NCBI GenBank assembly: GCA_034359265.1
Contig: CP136891.1
Coordinates: forward strand, 59,310,001 to 59,374,000
DNA length: 64,000 nucleotides
Source: Canna indica
Lineage: Eukaryota > Streptophyta > Magnoliopsida > Zingiberales > Cannaceae
Direction of reading: 5' to 3'
Made by a program: the position numbers and the translations under genes. The notes beneath the pieces are model-generated. The model was not told the DNA's origin. It ran no database searches and was given only the letters and a program-made list of their open reading frames with translations. Shown piece after piece: positions 46,690-57,109 of this stretch; position 1 is the stretch's first letter, and every line of letters begins with the position of its first letter.

Positions 46690-47545
46690 TGAAAGCTGTC
46701 GATGAACCTTTGTATGAGAATATATCGTCCTAAATATACAAGATTTTTGGCAATGACGCAACTCCTAAACATCAAGTCCGATTGTAATATCAGCGGGGTT
46801 GCGTTGATCGGATTGCAGGTTTTATCAATGGTATGCTATCTCCAGATAATAAGTTTGAGCCAACTTTTTATAAGACAAAAATGATATTGAGAAAATTGGG
46901 ACTTGGGTATGAAAAGATACACACGTGCCTAAATAACTGCATTTTGTATTATAAAAAAATGCACAGTTGGAGCAATGCCCGGTATCTGACTATTATTGAT
47001 CCAACAAAAAATATCCCCTTTAAGGTGTTTCGATATTTTTCAATGACACCGAGGCTTCAAAGGTTATTCATGTCGGAAAATACTGTCCCATAGAAATGAC
47101 CCATCCATCCGATGAAGGTTTTTTTCAAAGGTTATTCATGTCGAAAAAGATTGCTTCAAAGGGATTTTCCACTAAGTTGGTATGCAAGAAGATGTGATGA
47201 TACAGTAATGACCTATCCAACCGACAGTGGAGCATGAAAACATATGGATAGATGTTATCCTTCATTTTTTATGGATACTAGAAATATTATGTTGGGATTG
47301 TGGACGGATGGTTTTAATCCATTTGGTAATTCGGCAACTCCGTATTCAGTATGGCCAGTGTTGCTAATAGTTTATAATTTGTCATCCTCAATGTGTATGA
47401 AAGATTAATTTATCTATCTTTCGATGATTATTCCAGGTCCGGCGGTCCTCGGAAAGAAATTGATGTGTTTCTCCAATCCCTAATTGATGAACTAAAAATA
47501 TTTTGGGCTGAGGGAGTTATCACTTATGATTGTCACTGAAATGTA
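46690..47545 (+). pseudogene. CACTA TNP2 pseudogene in element X
   Basis: Transposase_21 pieces in shifting frames: TRFLAMTQLLNIKSDC, LSPDNKFEPTFYKTK, LGYEKIHTCLNNCILYYKK, FRYFSMTPRLQRLFMS, then GPRKEIDVFLQSLIDELK and GVITYDCH (about 47440-47540). Homologous to the minus-strand copy at 41.4-43.2 kb. The N-terminal domain is deleted, since the tandem repeats join straight to the mid-part. Many stops. A short stretch (TTCAAAGGTTATTCATGTCG) is duplicated at 47056 and 47123. Confidence 0.8.
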
Positions 47546-48227
47546 AGAATGTAAGAATTTCAGGCTTTGGTCAAACACATAATTGGTTTTCTAACGGACA
47601 AGTGAGCTGTTGCTGATGATAACTTATTAGCAACGGTTTTCTAACGGGCGAGTGAGCCGTTGCTGATAAGTTTATATAGGTCGCAGATCGCGCCTGCCCC
47701 TTCTTCCTCCCGCTGCTGCCGCCACCTCCTCCTCCCGCCTCTCGCCACCGCTGCCGACGCCAACACCGCCGAGCTACCGCTGCCGACGCTGCCGTCCGTC
47801 CTCGACCGCTGATTTCAGGTATTCCTCGTGGCCCGATCTTCTCTTCCCGTTGATCCCAAAGTGAAATCCGATTGAAACCCTATTTTTAAGGTTTCGGCCT
47901 GCGGCGGACGGCCGATGGCCACCGTCGGAGCTTGTATAGCGTCCGAACACAGTGTCCGAACACTATACGCCGGCGCCGAAAATGATCATTTTAGAATTTT
48001 TTATTTAATTATTTAATTATTAATTAATTGTTTAGATTAATTGTTTAATTTGTTAGATTAATTTTCGGGGTTTAGATTAATTTTTAGAGTTTATATTAAT
48101 TTTTAGTTTAATTTAGTTAGATTAATATTTAATAATAGTAGGTTAATTATTTAAATTAATGAAAATGGTGTAGATTAATGTTAATTAATTAGTTAAAATA
48201 TTGTTAATTAGTTCGGAGTTTATCCTT

Positions 48228-48395
48228 AGTGGACTCGCGTCGGAATTGTCCATTTCGGCCTTGCGCCGGAATCGTCCACTTCGGACGCGCGCTGAAATCG
48301 TCCATTTCGGACGCGCATCAAAATAGTTCATTTTGGACTCCCACCGTAATTGTCTAATTTTGACTCGTGTCGGAATTGTCCAATATGGACTCGAA
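48228..48395 (+). repeat. Tandem ~26-bp repeats in CACTA Y leader
   Basis: Six to seven units with core TCCATTTCGGACGCGC followed by CCGGAATCG or variants. Homologous to 46533-46665 and in the equivalent position before the transposase gene. Confidence 0.9.
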
Positions 48396-48590
48396 CTAAC
48401 TCGAAACATTTGGAAAATAATCATCCATCCAACGAGTTGATATGTTTCACGTACGCATCGATGAGTCGGATATGATTTAGCAAAATCTTAGATCCGTTCG
48501 GGGATTGTATGTTCGTGTAAAAGAAGTAGATGATCTTTTATACGACGTACAATTCTTGAATTATCCCTGATAGGACAATTTGGGAATATA

Positions 48591-48774
48591 GTTATTTGTA
48601 CTGCACTTACGTTTTTCTTTTAACCGTTAACTTATTCTAAATTTCGGCAGCATCTCTCTCGCTCTCCGATACGCGCCCAGATGATATGCGTATTCGAAGA
48701 ACTGTAGGGAGATGCTGCCAAAATTTAGAATGAAGTTAGCGGTTAAAAGAGGTACTTAGTGCAATATAAATAAC
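48591..48774. repeat. Conserved 185-bp palindrome upstream of TNP2 (copy 2)
   Basis: GTTATTTGTACTGCACTTAC pairs with AGTGCAATATAAATAAC. Inner pairs are CTTTTAACCG / CGGTTAAAAG, CTAAATTTCGGCAGCATCTC / GAGATGCTGCCAAAATTTAG and ATACGC / GCGTAT. It ends 75 bp before the ATG at 48849, between the conserved LLYDVQFLNYP frame end and the transposase start. Confidence 0.88.
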
Positions 48775-48848
48775 ATAAATCCCAAATGGAATAAGACAAT
48801 CTCACCTAAAGGCATTAACCAAAGAAATTATCATTGATTGACATAATC

Positions 48849-49835
48849 ATGTCGGTTGATCGGAGTTGGATGTACCGACGTCTTGATCATGGAGCTTTAA
48901 CGAATGAGTTTTGATTAGGCGTAACGTACTTCCTAAATTTTGCCTATTCGAATGGGAAATTCGGTAGAGTCGATGATAAAATATTTGAACAATTGTCCCT
49001 CATTGAAATATTTGACATTGAGATTGTGCAAAAATACTCTATTCACAACGATGAAGAATTAGAGAGATTACGGAATCGTGATTTCCCTACTTGGATTCAG
49101 ACTTACAGCAAAGATCACAGAGCTGTAATAGATGAAAGAATATTTGAGTTTGTTAGTGGACCGTCTCAACTAGTGTCGTGCTATAGCGAATATTTTGTTA
49201 ATGGGTACAAATTTCACACGGTGGAATATGCTTTTACAAAGAAGACGATGAATGTTGGGGTCTGCGTGAAAGAGACAACCTATGTTGAATGTGATATAGA
49301 TTTTTATGGACTGGTGGAAGAAGTGATAGAGTTGCACTACTTCGACTTGAAATCAATTATTCAATTTAGATGTCATTGGTTCAATACAACAGAAAGGGGC
49401 ATGAAAGTTCATCCAAAATACAAACTTGTTGAGGTTAATTACAAATCTAAATTGGCAGCAAATGAGCCTTTTATATTGGCATCACAAGCCGAACAAGTAT
49501 ATTACGCGAAGTATTCGACTCGAAATAAAGATAGAGCAGATTAGCGTGTAGTCTATAAGACTAAAGGTAGAGGAAAAGTTGATCCGATAGCAGGAGAAAA
49601 TGAGCTGATACCTGATATGACTGATGGTTTCTATCAAGAAGATGATCCTCCTGCTGTAGATCATATTATTCAAATACTCGAGGATGCAGACAAAACATCA
49701 ATTCAATTAGAAGTTGAATATGCTGATGATGACGATCATGAAATTGAGGAAGCTGGAGATGAAGAAGATGAAGAAGATGAAGAAGAGGAAGAAGAGGAAG
49801 AATTCGAAGACTATTATTCAGATGATGAGAAATAA
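48849..49835 (+). pseudogene. CACTA TNP2 remnant: N-terminal domain joined to C-terminal domain
   Basis: One frame from ATG 48849 to TAA 49835. It opens with the Transpos_assoc domain (MSVDRSWMYRRLDHGALTNEF, then FLNFAYSNGKFGRVDDKI) and goes directly, at FEQLSLIEIFDIEIVQKYSI, into the C-terminal part: VNGYKFHTVEYA and FILASQAEQVYYAKY of a DUF4216-type domain, then a Glu/Asp-rich tail (49740-49830). The catalytic Transposase_21 and DUF4218 regions are gone with the frame preserved. Two stops interrupt: TGA at 48912-48914 and TAG at 49542-49544, the latter where relatives have Trp (WRVVYKTKGRG). A start at the TTG of 48993, which an automatic caller could choose, would be wrong: homology extends upstream. 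Confidence 0.85.
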
Positions 49836-49910
49836 TTGTAAAGTATATATTTTATTAAATATATCTCTACTATTAATACAATAATCAAATTATATGTCTA
49901 TTCGATAGAT

Positions 49911-51448
49911 ATGTCTGGTCGTGGTTATCGTCACAGGAGAGCTTCGGAGTCTCCGATCAGAGAGACTCCAGCACTTACTCATGCTACTGATCCTTTTGTT
50001 GCTGATCCTCATGCCGATGATACTGCTGAGGCTAGTACATCCAGACGCAGGCGGCCACGCGGGCCGAACAGGTGGCAGCCTCCACCAGCCACAGAGTCAC
50101 GTAGATTTATTAGCGTGATTGGGGAGCAGTAATATATCATGAATTATGAATCATTATAAATTCATTATATCATAATATAATATTAAATTTTATTTTTGTT
50201 GTGCAGGTTCGAGCAAGAAGAAGTGCCGAGGAGCATTTCTTCTACTATTCGACGATACATGCACGGGGCATGGCCTACGTGGTCTCACGTGCCTAGTGAG
50301 CACGTCGACATGTTATGGTGCGAGTTTGAGGCACGTATTATTTTTTTTTTTACATGCATGATGATTAATATTTGTACTAATATTATTATTCTGCAGCTCG
50401 CTATACATGGGCTGAGGACCAGAGGCCCTTCATTTACGCTGCCTGGGAGGCTATTTCCCGAGCAAGGTACAACAAGCAGCTAGGGCAGGCCCGGTCTCAA
50501 GCGATGGCACGAGCTGAGACTACTAACATCGTGGAGACACGGGGATACGGCCCCGATTGGATTACTCCAGATATATGGGACCAGCTCGTGGGAATATGGT
50601 CGACGAATCGATGACAGGAGGTTTCTAGGAATGCGGCTAGAAATCGCATGTCGGGGGGAGCAGCGCGTCACACCGGCGGTTCTATTACATTTGTAGTGCA
50701 CGCGAACCGTATGGTAAGTATACATTTTAATTATATATTTTATTTGTTACTATGTGTACTAATTAATGTATTTGTTTTATAAATGTAGACGACGGTGTCA
50801 GATGACGGGACTGTCCAGCGACCCTCCTCGATGGCGGTGTTTGAGCGGACTCACCGTCAAGCACATGGGACGGGGGAGTACATCGACAACCGCGCTGCAT
50901 ACATTATGGTAACTATATATTTGTTTAAATTATTCATTATATATTTATAATTTAAGATTTATGATAAATATTAAACAAAAAATTAAACTCGAGTAGGAGA
51001 CTTACAGCCAGACAGTGGTGCAGCGCGGGGGCACCCCCGAGGATTTTGACGCAGCAACGTGGGTCGAGGCCGCATGTGGCTGGGACCATGGCCACGTATA
51101 TGGCTTTGCAGATAGTGGTCATGCGCGAGCCGTGATAGGGCCACTTGGGGCACCGACCCCTCCCGTCACTGGTGAGCGGCCATCCACCTCCAGATCAAGT
51201 TTTGATCATAGTAGCATAATAAGGACTCTAGAGCAGACGGTCGCGCGTCAGACTGAGATGATGGAGCGCCAAAGTCAGGTGATGGCGGAGATACATGCTA
51301 TGCTTACACTAACATGTCAGGTCATCCTGAAGCAGGCATCTCTTCGGCATCATCTCATCCATCGTCCTCGAGTCAGTCCACGCCGGTGTACACTCAAGCA
51401 CTCCAGACCCCGCCATATGATCCAGGCCATCCTCCATCGTCATCGTGA
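49911..51448 (+). pseudogene. TNP1-like (Transposase_24) gene of element Y
   Basis: Five probable exons. 1: 49911-50130, MSGRGYRHRRASES then basic RRRRPRGPNRWQPPP. 2: from about 50206 after GTGCAG, RFEQEEVPRSISSTIRRYMHG to MLWCEFE. 3: about 50398-50711, RYTWAEDQRPFIYAAWEAI, GYGPDWITPDIWDQLVGIW. 4: about 50789-50908, VQRPSSMAVFERTHRQAHGT. 5: about 50997-51448, GGTPEDFDAATWVEAACGW, FADSGHARAVIGPLGAPTPP, a coiled LEQTVARQTEMMERQSQVMA and a Ser/Pro tail ending at TGA 51446. Exon borders have GT/AG signals. Defects: TGA at 50612-50614 where Trp is expected and a frameshift near 51310. This second CACTA protein is thought to bind subterminal repeats. Close to intact. Confidence 0.82.
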
Positions 51449-51724
51449 GATTTTTTTTATATTGACTTTGTTACTGAGATATTGTACTTGTTTAATTTAT
51501 TTTGTTTGGATATTGATACTTCAATTTTGCATTTGAATAGTTTTTATACTATTGTGGATAATTATAAATATAAATATAATTGTTTTGATGTATATCTTTG
51601 TGTATTTGTGATGTGTGAATGAATGTGTGTATATGGGTGTATGGGTGTGTGAGTTATGTATGAGATAATGCATCAATGTATTAATGGAAATTTGGAATTT
51701 TAATTTTTTTTCGTTATCAGGTTC

Positions 51725-52065
51725 ACATCATCAGCAATTGCTAAAAGTTTATCGAAAGCCATTGCTGATGACCTACAGCAACGGCTTAGCAACGATCTTT
51801 TACTAACGGCGTTGCTACGGCCTCCCCACCTATTGCTATTAATGTTATCAGCAACGGCTCCGCGTCCGTGGCAAAACCGTTGCTGATAATATTATTAGCA
51901 ACGGCCGGAGCGGCCATTGCTGAGCTGTTGTTGAGTTATCAGCAACGCGCTTTTTTGCCACGGCTCTGTTGCAACGGCTCCAGCCATTGCACACCGTTGT
52001 TGATAGTTTTTAGCAACGGCTCAGCAACAGTTGAAGCCGTTGCTGATGACCATTTTCCAGTAATG
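51725..52065. repeat. 3' subterminal repeat array of CACTA Y
   Basis: About a dozen direct and inverted copies of AGCAACGGCT / AGCCGTTGCTGAT in 340 bp, ending in the element terminus. These are the expected binding sites for the TNP1-type protein. Confidence 0.88.
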
Positions 52066-52405
52066 TTTGCAAACAATAGCTATGCACATGCCGTGTTAAG
52101 GCCACTTGGGGCACTGACCACTCTTGTTGCTGGTGAGCGGCCCTCGATATCACGGACGCAGGACCAGAGCTGGATAGCGGCCTTGGAGTCCAAGCTAACA
52201 TAGTAGAGAGCGACGATAGAGGAACAGAGATGCACGAATGATGAGTTGAGACAGACGATGTAGAACATGTAGGCCCTCCTCACTCAGATTGCATCTCACT
52301 CGGGCCTTCTACCGATGATGTCGCAGCCATCATCCTCCTCGACCCAGTCGATGCTCCCGACCTTGTCACTGTCGACTCCATTGCCTCCACCGCAGTCGTG
52401 AGATT
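52066..52405 (+). pseudogene. TNP1 C-terminal fragment
   Basis: AHAVLRPLGALTTLVAGERP and SRTQDQSWIAALESKL followed by stops, then RATIEEQRCTNDELRQTM and a Ser/Pro tail ending TLSLSTPLPPPQS-stop at about 52403. It begins exactly where element Y ends, within the FADSGHARAV motif (here FANNSYAHAV), so Y sits inside or against another CACTA element. Confidence 0.75.
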
Positions 52406-52938
52406 TTTGGTTTATTGTATTTTGATTATATTTTGATACTTGTTAGCCTCCGTTTGAGGCTTAGATACTTGATATTGATGTTAATTTATACTTTACATTT
52501 CATATTTTAATACTTGTTTGTCTCTGATTTGAGGCTTAGATTGATGATATTTAAGTATAACTTGTATAGTTTGTGGAAAATATGTGTATGATATTTTGTG
52601 ATTGATTGATGATATCATTGTATATACATGAATTTTTAAAATTTTAATTTTTTTCGATTACAAGATATAACTTCAGTCACAACTTACTCACGGCTACCCG
52701 TCACTAAGTTGTGGCTGAAAGCTTATCATAAATAGTTGATGGCCTGAGCTGCACCAAATATCACGATTGCTAATAATATTACCAATGGCTCACAGTCACG
52801 GCTGGTGTGTTTAAATCAACGATAGCCGCCAAGGACCGTCACTAATGTGTTTAAATCAGCAACAGCGTGCTCCACCGTCGTTGATGATTACTTGTGGCGG
52901 TAGAGGTCTACCGTCACAACTTATCTGAGATGCGCACA
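52406..52938. mobile_element. 3' end region of the CACTA copy behind Y
   Basis: Downstream of the TNP1 tail, AT-rich 3' sequence is followed by subterminal words (CGTCACTAAGTTGTGGCTGA near 52710, GTGTTTAAATCA twice near 52807 and 52847, CACGGCTGGTGTG). The terminus is not visible before element Z begins. Confidence 0.55.
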
Positions 52939-53732
52939 CACTGCTGGAAAAACGAGCATCGGCAATAGTTGGATTCATTGCTATGCCGTTGCTAAAGACC
53001 ATCAGCAACGACCAGCAATGGTTGCTCCTGTTGCAACGTAGCCATTGTAGAAGATCGCATACCTAATATCTTAACAACGGTTCTGCAACGGCCGCTCACG
53101 GCGTTGTTAATGATATTATCAGCAACGGTTCCACAATGGGTTATATCTGTTGTTGATACATTATCAACCACGGCTCAACAACGAGGCGCGGTTGTTGCTA
53201 CTACTTTTATCAGTAACAGTTTTGCTACTGCGCGATGACTGTTGCTGATATTGCCATCAAAAATGGCCATCAAGCCTTTGCAAAGCCTTTGCTGAAAGGC
53301 TGTTGCTAAGCCATTGTTGTTGTTCATCAACAATGGCTTTAAGTTTGCGACCCAGGTATTACGATACACTTTCAACAATAGCTTTCACACAGATGACCGT
53401 TGAAAGGCCGTTGCTGATGATGTTAATCTGTAACTGAGAAATTTCTAAATTAAAAATTTTCATTAATACATTTATAACGTGATACATAACCCACACACCC
53501 ATACACACATCCATTCACATACACATCACAACTACACCCAGATATACACCAAAACAATTATACTTATAATTATAAATATCCACAATACGAAATCAAAACT
53601 ATCGTATCAACACAATACGAATCAATATCCAAACAAGTCAATCAAGTAACAAATATCTCCAAGATATCCAAGTAACAAGTATATAACAAATCAATATTCA
53701 AGTCAGTCAAGTCATAAAATAATAAAAGCTCA

Positions 53733-54910
53733 CTACGACGATGGAGAAAGGTCGGGATCATACGGTGGGGTCTAGAGTACTTGAGTGTACGCCGGCATGG
53801 ACTGAGCTGATGACGATGGATCTGAGTGTACACCGCTAGACTGACCTGTCATATATCTCAGCATGGCATGCATCTCAGCCATCATTTGACTCTTATGAGC
53901 CATCATCTCACTCTGTCACGCAATCGTCTCCTCTAATGTTGATATCCTCTTGTTCTAATCATTAATCCTAGAGTTGGAGGGCGGCTCACCGACTACCAGA
54001 GGGGTCGGTGCCCCAAGTGGCCTGAGCATGGCCACTATCAGCAAAGCCATAGACGCGGTCATGGTCCCAGCCACCTGCAACCTCGACTCACGCTCCCGCG
54101 TCAAAGTCCTCGCGGGTGCCCCCGCACTACGTCACCATTTGAGTGTAGGTCTCCTATACGAGTTTGGTTTTTGTTACATATTTTTTCTAAAACTTAAATT
54201 ATAAATAAATAATGCATAATTGAAACAAATATACTTACCATGATGACTGCAACGCAGGGGTCGATGTACTCCCCTGCCCCATGTCCTCTACGGTGAGTCC
54301 GCTCAAACACCTCCATCGGGAAGGGTCGCAGGATAGTCCCGTCATCCATCATCGTCGTCTATATTTAGAAAATAAATACATTAATTAGTACACATAGTAA
54401 CAAATAAAATATATAATTCAAAATAAGGTATAATTATCATGTGTCTCTGTGCACGACAAATGAAATAGAGCCGCCAGTGTGACACACTCCCCCCCCCCTC
54501 CCCGACATGTAGTTTCTAGTGGCAGTCCTAGATACCTCCTACCACCGCTAGGTCGACCATATCGACACGAACTGATCCCAAATATCTAGAGTAATCCAAT
54601 CGGGACCGTATCCCCGAGTCTCCGCTATGGTTGTGGCCCCAGCTCAGGCCATCGCTTGTGCTTGAGCTTGCCCTAGCTAGCAATTGTACATCTACCAAAA
54701 AATGGCCTCCCACGCATTGTAAATAAGTGGCCTCTGCTCCTTTGGCCAAGTATAGTGAGCCTACAAAATAATAATATCAGTACCAATAATAATCAAGATG
54801 ATTAAAAAATTTTAAATACGTACCTCAAACTTGAGCTAGAGCATGTCCACGGCATATATTATCAGATTGTCTCCGATATAGTCCTAGGGACATCCTCCTG
54901 CTTGAACCTA
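53733..54910 (-). pseudogene. TNP1-like gene of element Z
   Basis: Minus-strand exons parallel those of element Y: WPKEQRPLIYNAWEAIFW, GYGPDWITLDIWDQFVSIWST, SRTATRNYMSGRG, GTPARTLTRERESRLQVAG in a shifted frame, LRPLGAPTPLVVGEPPSNSR, LEETIA-stop-QSEMMAHKSQMMAEMHAMLR and the tail AYTQVL-stop-TPPYDPDLSPSS ending at 53733. Introns carry GT/AG signals like those of Y. Multiple stops and a frameshift. Confidence 0.8.
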
Positions 54911-54959
54911 CACAACAAAAATAGTACAATATTATATTATGATATAATGAATAATATAT

Positions 54960-55500
54960 TATTCATAATATATTACCGCTCGCCAATCATAATTTCGTAA
55001 TCTCTTCAATTCTTGATCACTGTGAATAGAGTATTTTTTCACTATGTCAATGTCAAATATTTCAATGAATTGTTCAATCTCTGGATTATTAAGTAATCCA
55101 TACAATTGTGATAAATGATACTCTTCGTCGCTTAAGTGTCAAGATGGACGAGAACCAAAAGTGCGACTAAAGTGATGGAATATATTTAAACGTCCATCTG
55201 AATGTCAAACTCCCCCATCGTAATTACGTGGAAGATGATCAAATATTGTCTGCACTATCGATTCAAAGTAAAATGAGTAGAATGTTGAAATTTCTTGGAT
55301 GATATACGATTCAAATATTGATCCTTGAATAGCTACGGTGTTCTTTACTTTTTTCTTCAGATGATTCATGTATCTTTCAAATAGTACATCCATTGGTATT
55401 GAATGGGGCCACCAACTCGTGCCTCGTATTCCAAGTGTATCCGGTAGACACTCCATCGAGTCAAAAAAGCTAGGAGGGAAAAACTACTCTAGCTTGCATA
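54960..55500 (-). pseudogene. TNP2 C-terminal fragment of element Z
   Basis: 55205-55456 encodes a DUF4218-type piece: MDVLFERYMNHLKKKVKN, IQGSIFESYIIQEISTFYSF, HLPRNYDGGV. It continues with LSDEEYHLSQLYGLLNNPEIEQFIEIFDI and KKYSIHSDQELKRLRNYDW up to about 54978, where the frame joins TNP1-side sequence. The segment EQFIEIFDIDIVKKYSI shows what was lost at the deletion point of the element Y remnant (EQLSLIEIFDI). Stops and deletions present. Confidence 0.8.
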
Positions 55501-55672
55501 CAATTTCAACAATATTACTTTCAAGTGTTGTACATCAGTGATGACCTTTTGCCATGGTGCCTGTCGTCCGTGCTAGTTTTCACCGATGGTTCAGCAACGA
55601 CATTAGCCGTCGGTGACAACGACAAGTCTAGTGGTGAAATATCATACCACGATTAACTTGCAAGAAACAATG

Positions 55673-55895
55673 AAATGTCAACCCCCTCTAGGGACACTAC
55701 ATGCCCCAAGAATCCCACACACTTCATCTAGAACTCGCACTTAGAGAACTTGGCGTAAAACAGATGCCTCCTGAGAGTCGTCAGAACCATCCTCAAGTGC
55801 TCACAATGCTCCTCTATGCTCCGAGAATACATCAAAATATCGTGAATGAAGACGATCACAAACTTATCTAAGTACTCCTTGAACACATGGTGCAT
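55673..55895 (-). pseudogene. Ty3/gypsy reverse transcriptase fragment
   Basis: Minus-strand frame: [48 protein letters not shown], stop (55728-55730, where Trp is usual), then VGFLGHVVSLEGVD. This is the palm region of a gypsy reverse transcriptase. The catalytic FIDDI motif reads FIHDI (55842-55844), so the domain was already inactive or mutated after death. Its upstream part is cut by the copia-type LTR that starts at 55904. Confidence 0.93.
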
Positions 55896-55903
55896 CAATG
55901 TTG

Positions 55904-57040
55904 GCGAAATGGCGACACTACAGGGGGGGTGAATAGTGTGTTTACTAACAATTGATGCATAATTCCAATTTTAATCGATTGCTTATATTACTTAGGTGAA
56001 TTACAATTATGCGATTTAAATGCGGAAGCAATAATAAACAATTAAGCATAATTAAAAATCAATGCAAACACAAGTGATTTATAGTGGTTCGGCCCCAATA
56101 CCTACTCCACTAACTAAGCAGCCTACTTAGGATGTCCAAACTAGTTTTACTAGATTAATTAGTTTTCCTTACAAGAAGGACTTTTCCACCGAAAGTCTCC
56201 GCTCTCCAACCGAAGGCACTTCTACACCCGGAAGTATCCCGCCTTCCTACCGAGAGCACTTTCCCACCTCAACCTAAGGGACAAACTAAATTAATCCTAG
56301 TAAACACTACGTACACCGATGGATTTAAATCTCAAACACCAAGGCTACCACCAATTTCAAGACCTCACAGCAGGTCTTCTATAGACTCACAAATCAAACA
56401 ATTTAAATAACAATTAAAATACAATTGAAAATAGCTTAAAATAAACCAAGAATTCATGCTATTTTGCAATCCTTCAACTTGTCAAGTAGTAGAGCTTGAA
56501 TCAACACCCGAGTTGAGGAGGTGAGCTTGTGCGCTTGTAGAAGAACTCGACAGAAAGCAGCGCGCGCTCCAAACAATCTCTTTTGAAGGCTTTAATCTCC
56601 TTTTAAATGCTCAATAATTTCTATAGGAATCAAAGAAGAGTTTTAAAAGAATCATATGAGGGTATATTTATACCCTAGTGAAGAAACAGCTGCTCAACAA
56701 TAGAAAACTATCTATTGTAGACTGTCGGTTGAATGGTCGATTGACCGACCTATCGATCGATCATTCGACTGTTTCATTTTTCTCTCTGGTCAGTCGGCCG
56801 ATGGGTCGACCGCCCAAACGCAAGATCACGTGATTTCTTCTTCGGTCGACCGACGCGATTGTGTCTTTGGCTTATATGTAGCTCGATCGACCGCTCGATC
56901 GATCGCCAACCTTACTGCTTATTTTAGGCCTCTGTTGGTCAACCGACCAATTGACCAAAGTAGCCACTACCTATTTTAGGCAGTGTTCAGTCGACCGACC
57001 GATCGACCAAAAATTTACCAAGCTAAACATTGCATTGGAG
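55904..57040 (-). mobile_element. Copia-type (Sirevirus-like) LTR, inverted
   Basis: The plus strand opens TGTTGGCGAAATGGCGACAC and CAGGGGGGGTGAATAGTG, the complement of the LTR end CTATTCACCCCCCCTG...CCAACA seen at 39250. Further in are GTGATTTATAGTGGTTCGGC, GAAAGTCTCCGCTCTCC, TATTTATACCC (TATA element on the minus strand) and a palindrome cluster (56725-57010). It has inserted into the gypsy reverse transcriptase fragment. The far end is not defined. Confidence 0.65.
56725..57010. repeat. Cluster of GTCGACCGATC-type palindromes
   Basis: GACTGTCGGTTGAATGGTCG, CCTATCGATCGATCATTCGA, GGCCGATGGGTCGACCGCCC, TTCGGTCGACCGACGCG, CTCGATCGACCGCTCGATCG and CAGTCGACCGACCGATCGAC within 290 bp. Same position in the LTR as at 38170-38580. 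Confidence 0.85.
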
Positions 57041-57109
57041 CAGTTGACTGTAGAGGTTAAGCATATGGTTGTTAAAGCCAAACTGGAATTGTAGAGAGTG
57101 GTGCCATGT

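Larger units (their letters stand above)
45579..47560 (+). mobile_element. CACTA element X (5' part)
   Basis: Begins CACTACTAGAATATTGGC, with subterminal words based on CGACGGC/CATGGCT and GGCTAGCATCGG. A C/T-rich leader follows (46000-46260), then an AT-rich intron-like stretch, 26-bp tandem repeats (46533-46665) and a TNP2 pseudogene. It appears cut near 47560 by element Y; a TNP1 tail after Y (52066-52405) may be its continuation. Confidence 0.7.
47570..52065 (+). mobile_element. CACTA element Y, internally deleted
   Basis: Order: subterminal repeats with AGCAACGG/CCGTTGCTGAT words (47570-47670), C/T-rich leader (47690-47830), AT-rich stretch, 26-bp repeats, palindrome, TNP2 remnant, TNP1, dense AGCAACGGC array (51725-52065), and a terminus ending CATTTTCCAGTAATG at 52065 (complement CATTACTGGAAAATG, one base from CACTACTGG). 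The left terminus is not clear: CATAATTGGTTTTC at 47569 is only a weak match. It carries the two-gene layout of autonomous CACTA elements but lacks the catalytic core. Confidence 0.7.
52939..55636 (-). mobile_element. CACTA element Z, inverted and internally deleted
   Basis: Plus-strand left end CACTGCTGGAAAAACGAGC with AGCAACG/GTTGCTGAT arrays to 53430; right end GACAAGTCTAGTGGTG, the complement of CACCACTAGACTTGTC. Between them, on the minus strand, are the end of TNP2 (54960-55500) and TNP1 (53733-54910). About 2.7 kb; most of TNP2 is deleted. No 3-bp target duplication could be matched. Confidence 0.65.

Noticed and set aside
48591..48774. Rho-independent style terminator or tRNA-like structure
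   Set aside because: The palindrome is far too long and lies in plant transposon DNA; no anticodon or box A/B arrangement is present.
52936..55639. 3-bp target duplication of CACTA element Z
   Set aside because: Flanks ACA and AAA differ; the ends are called from terminus sequence alone.
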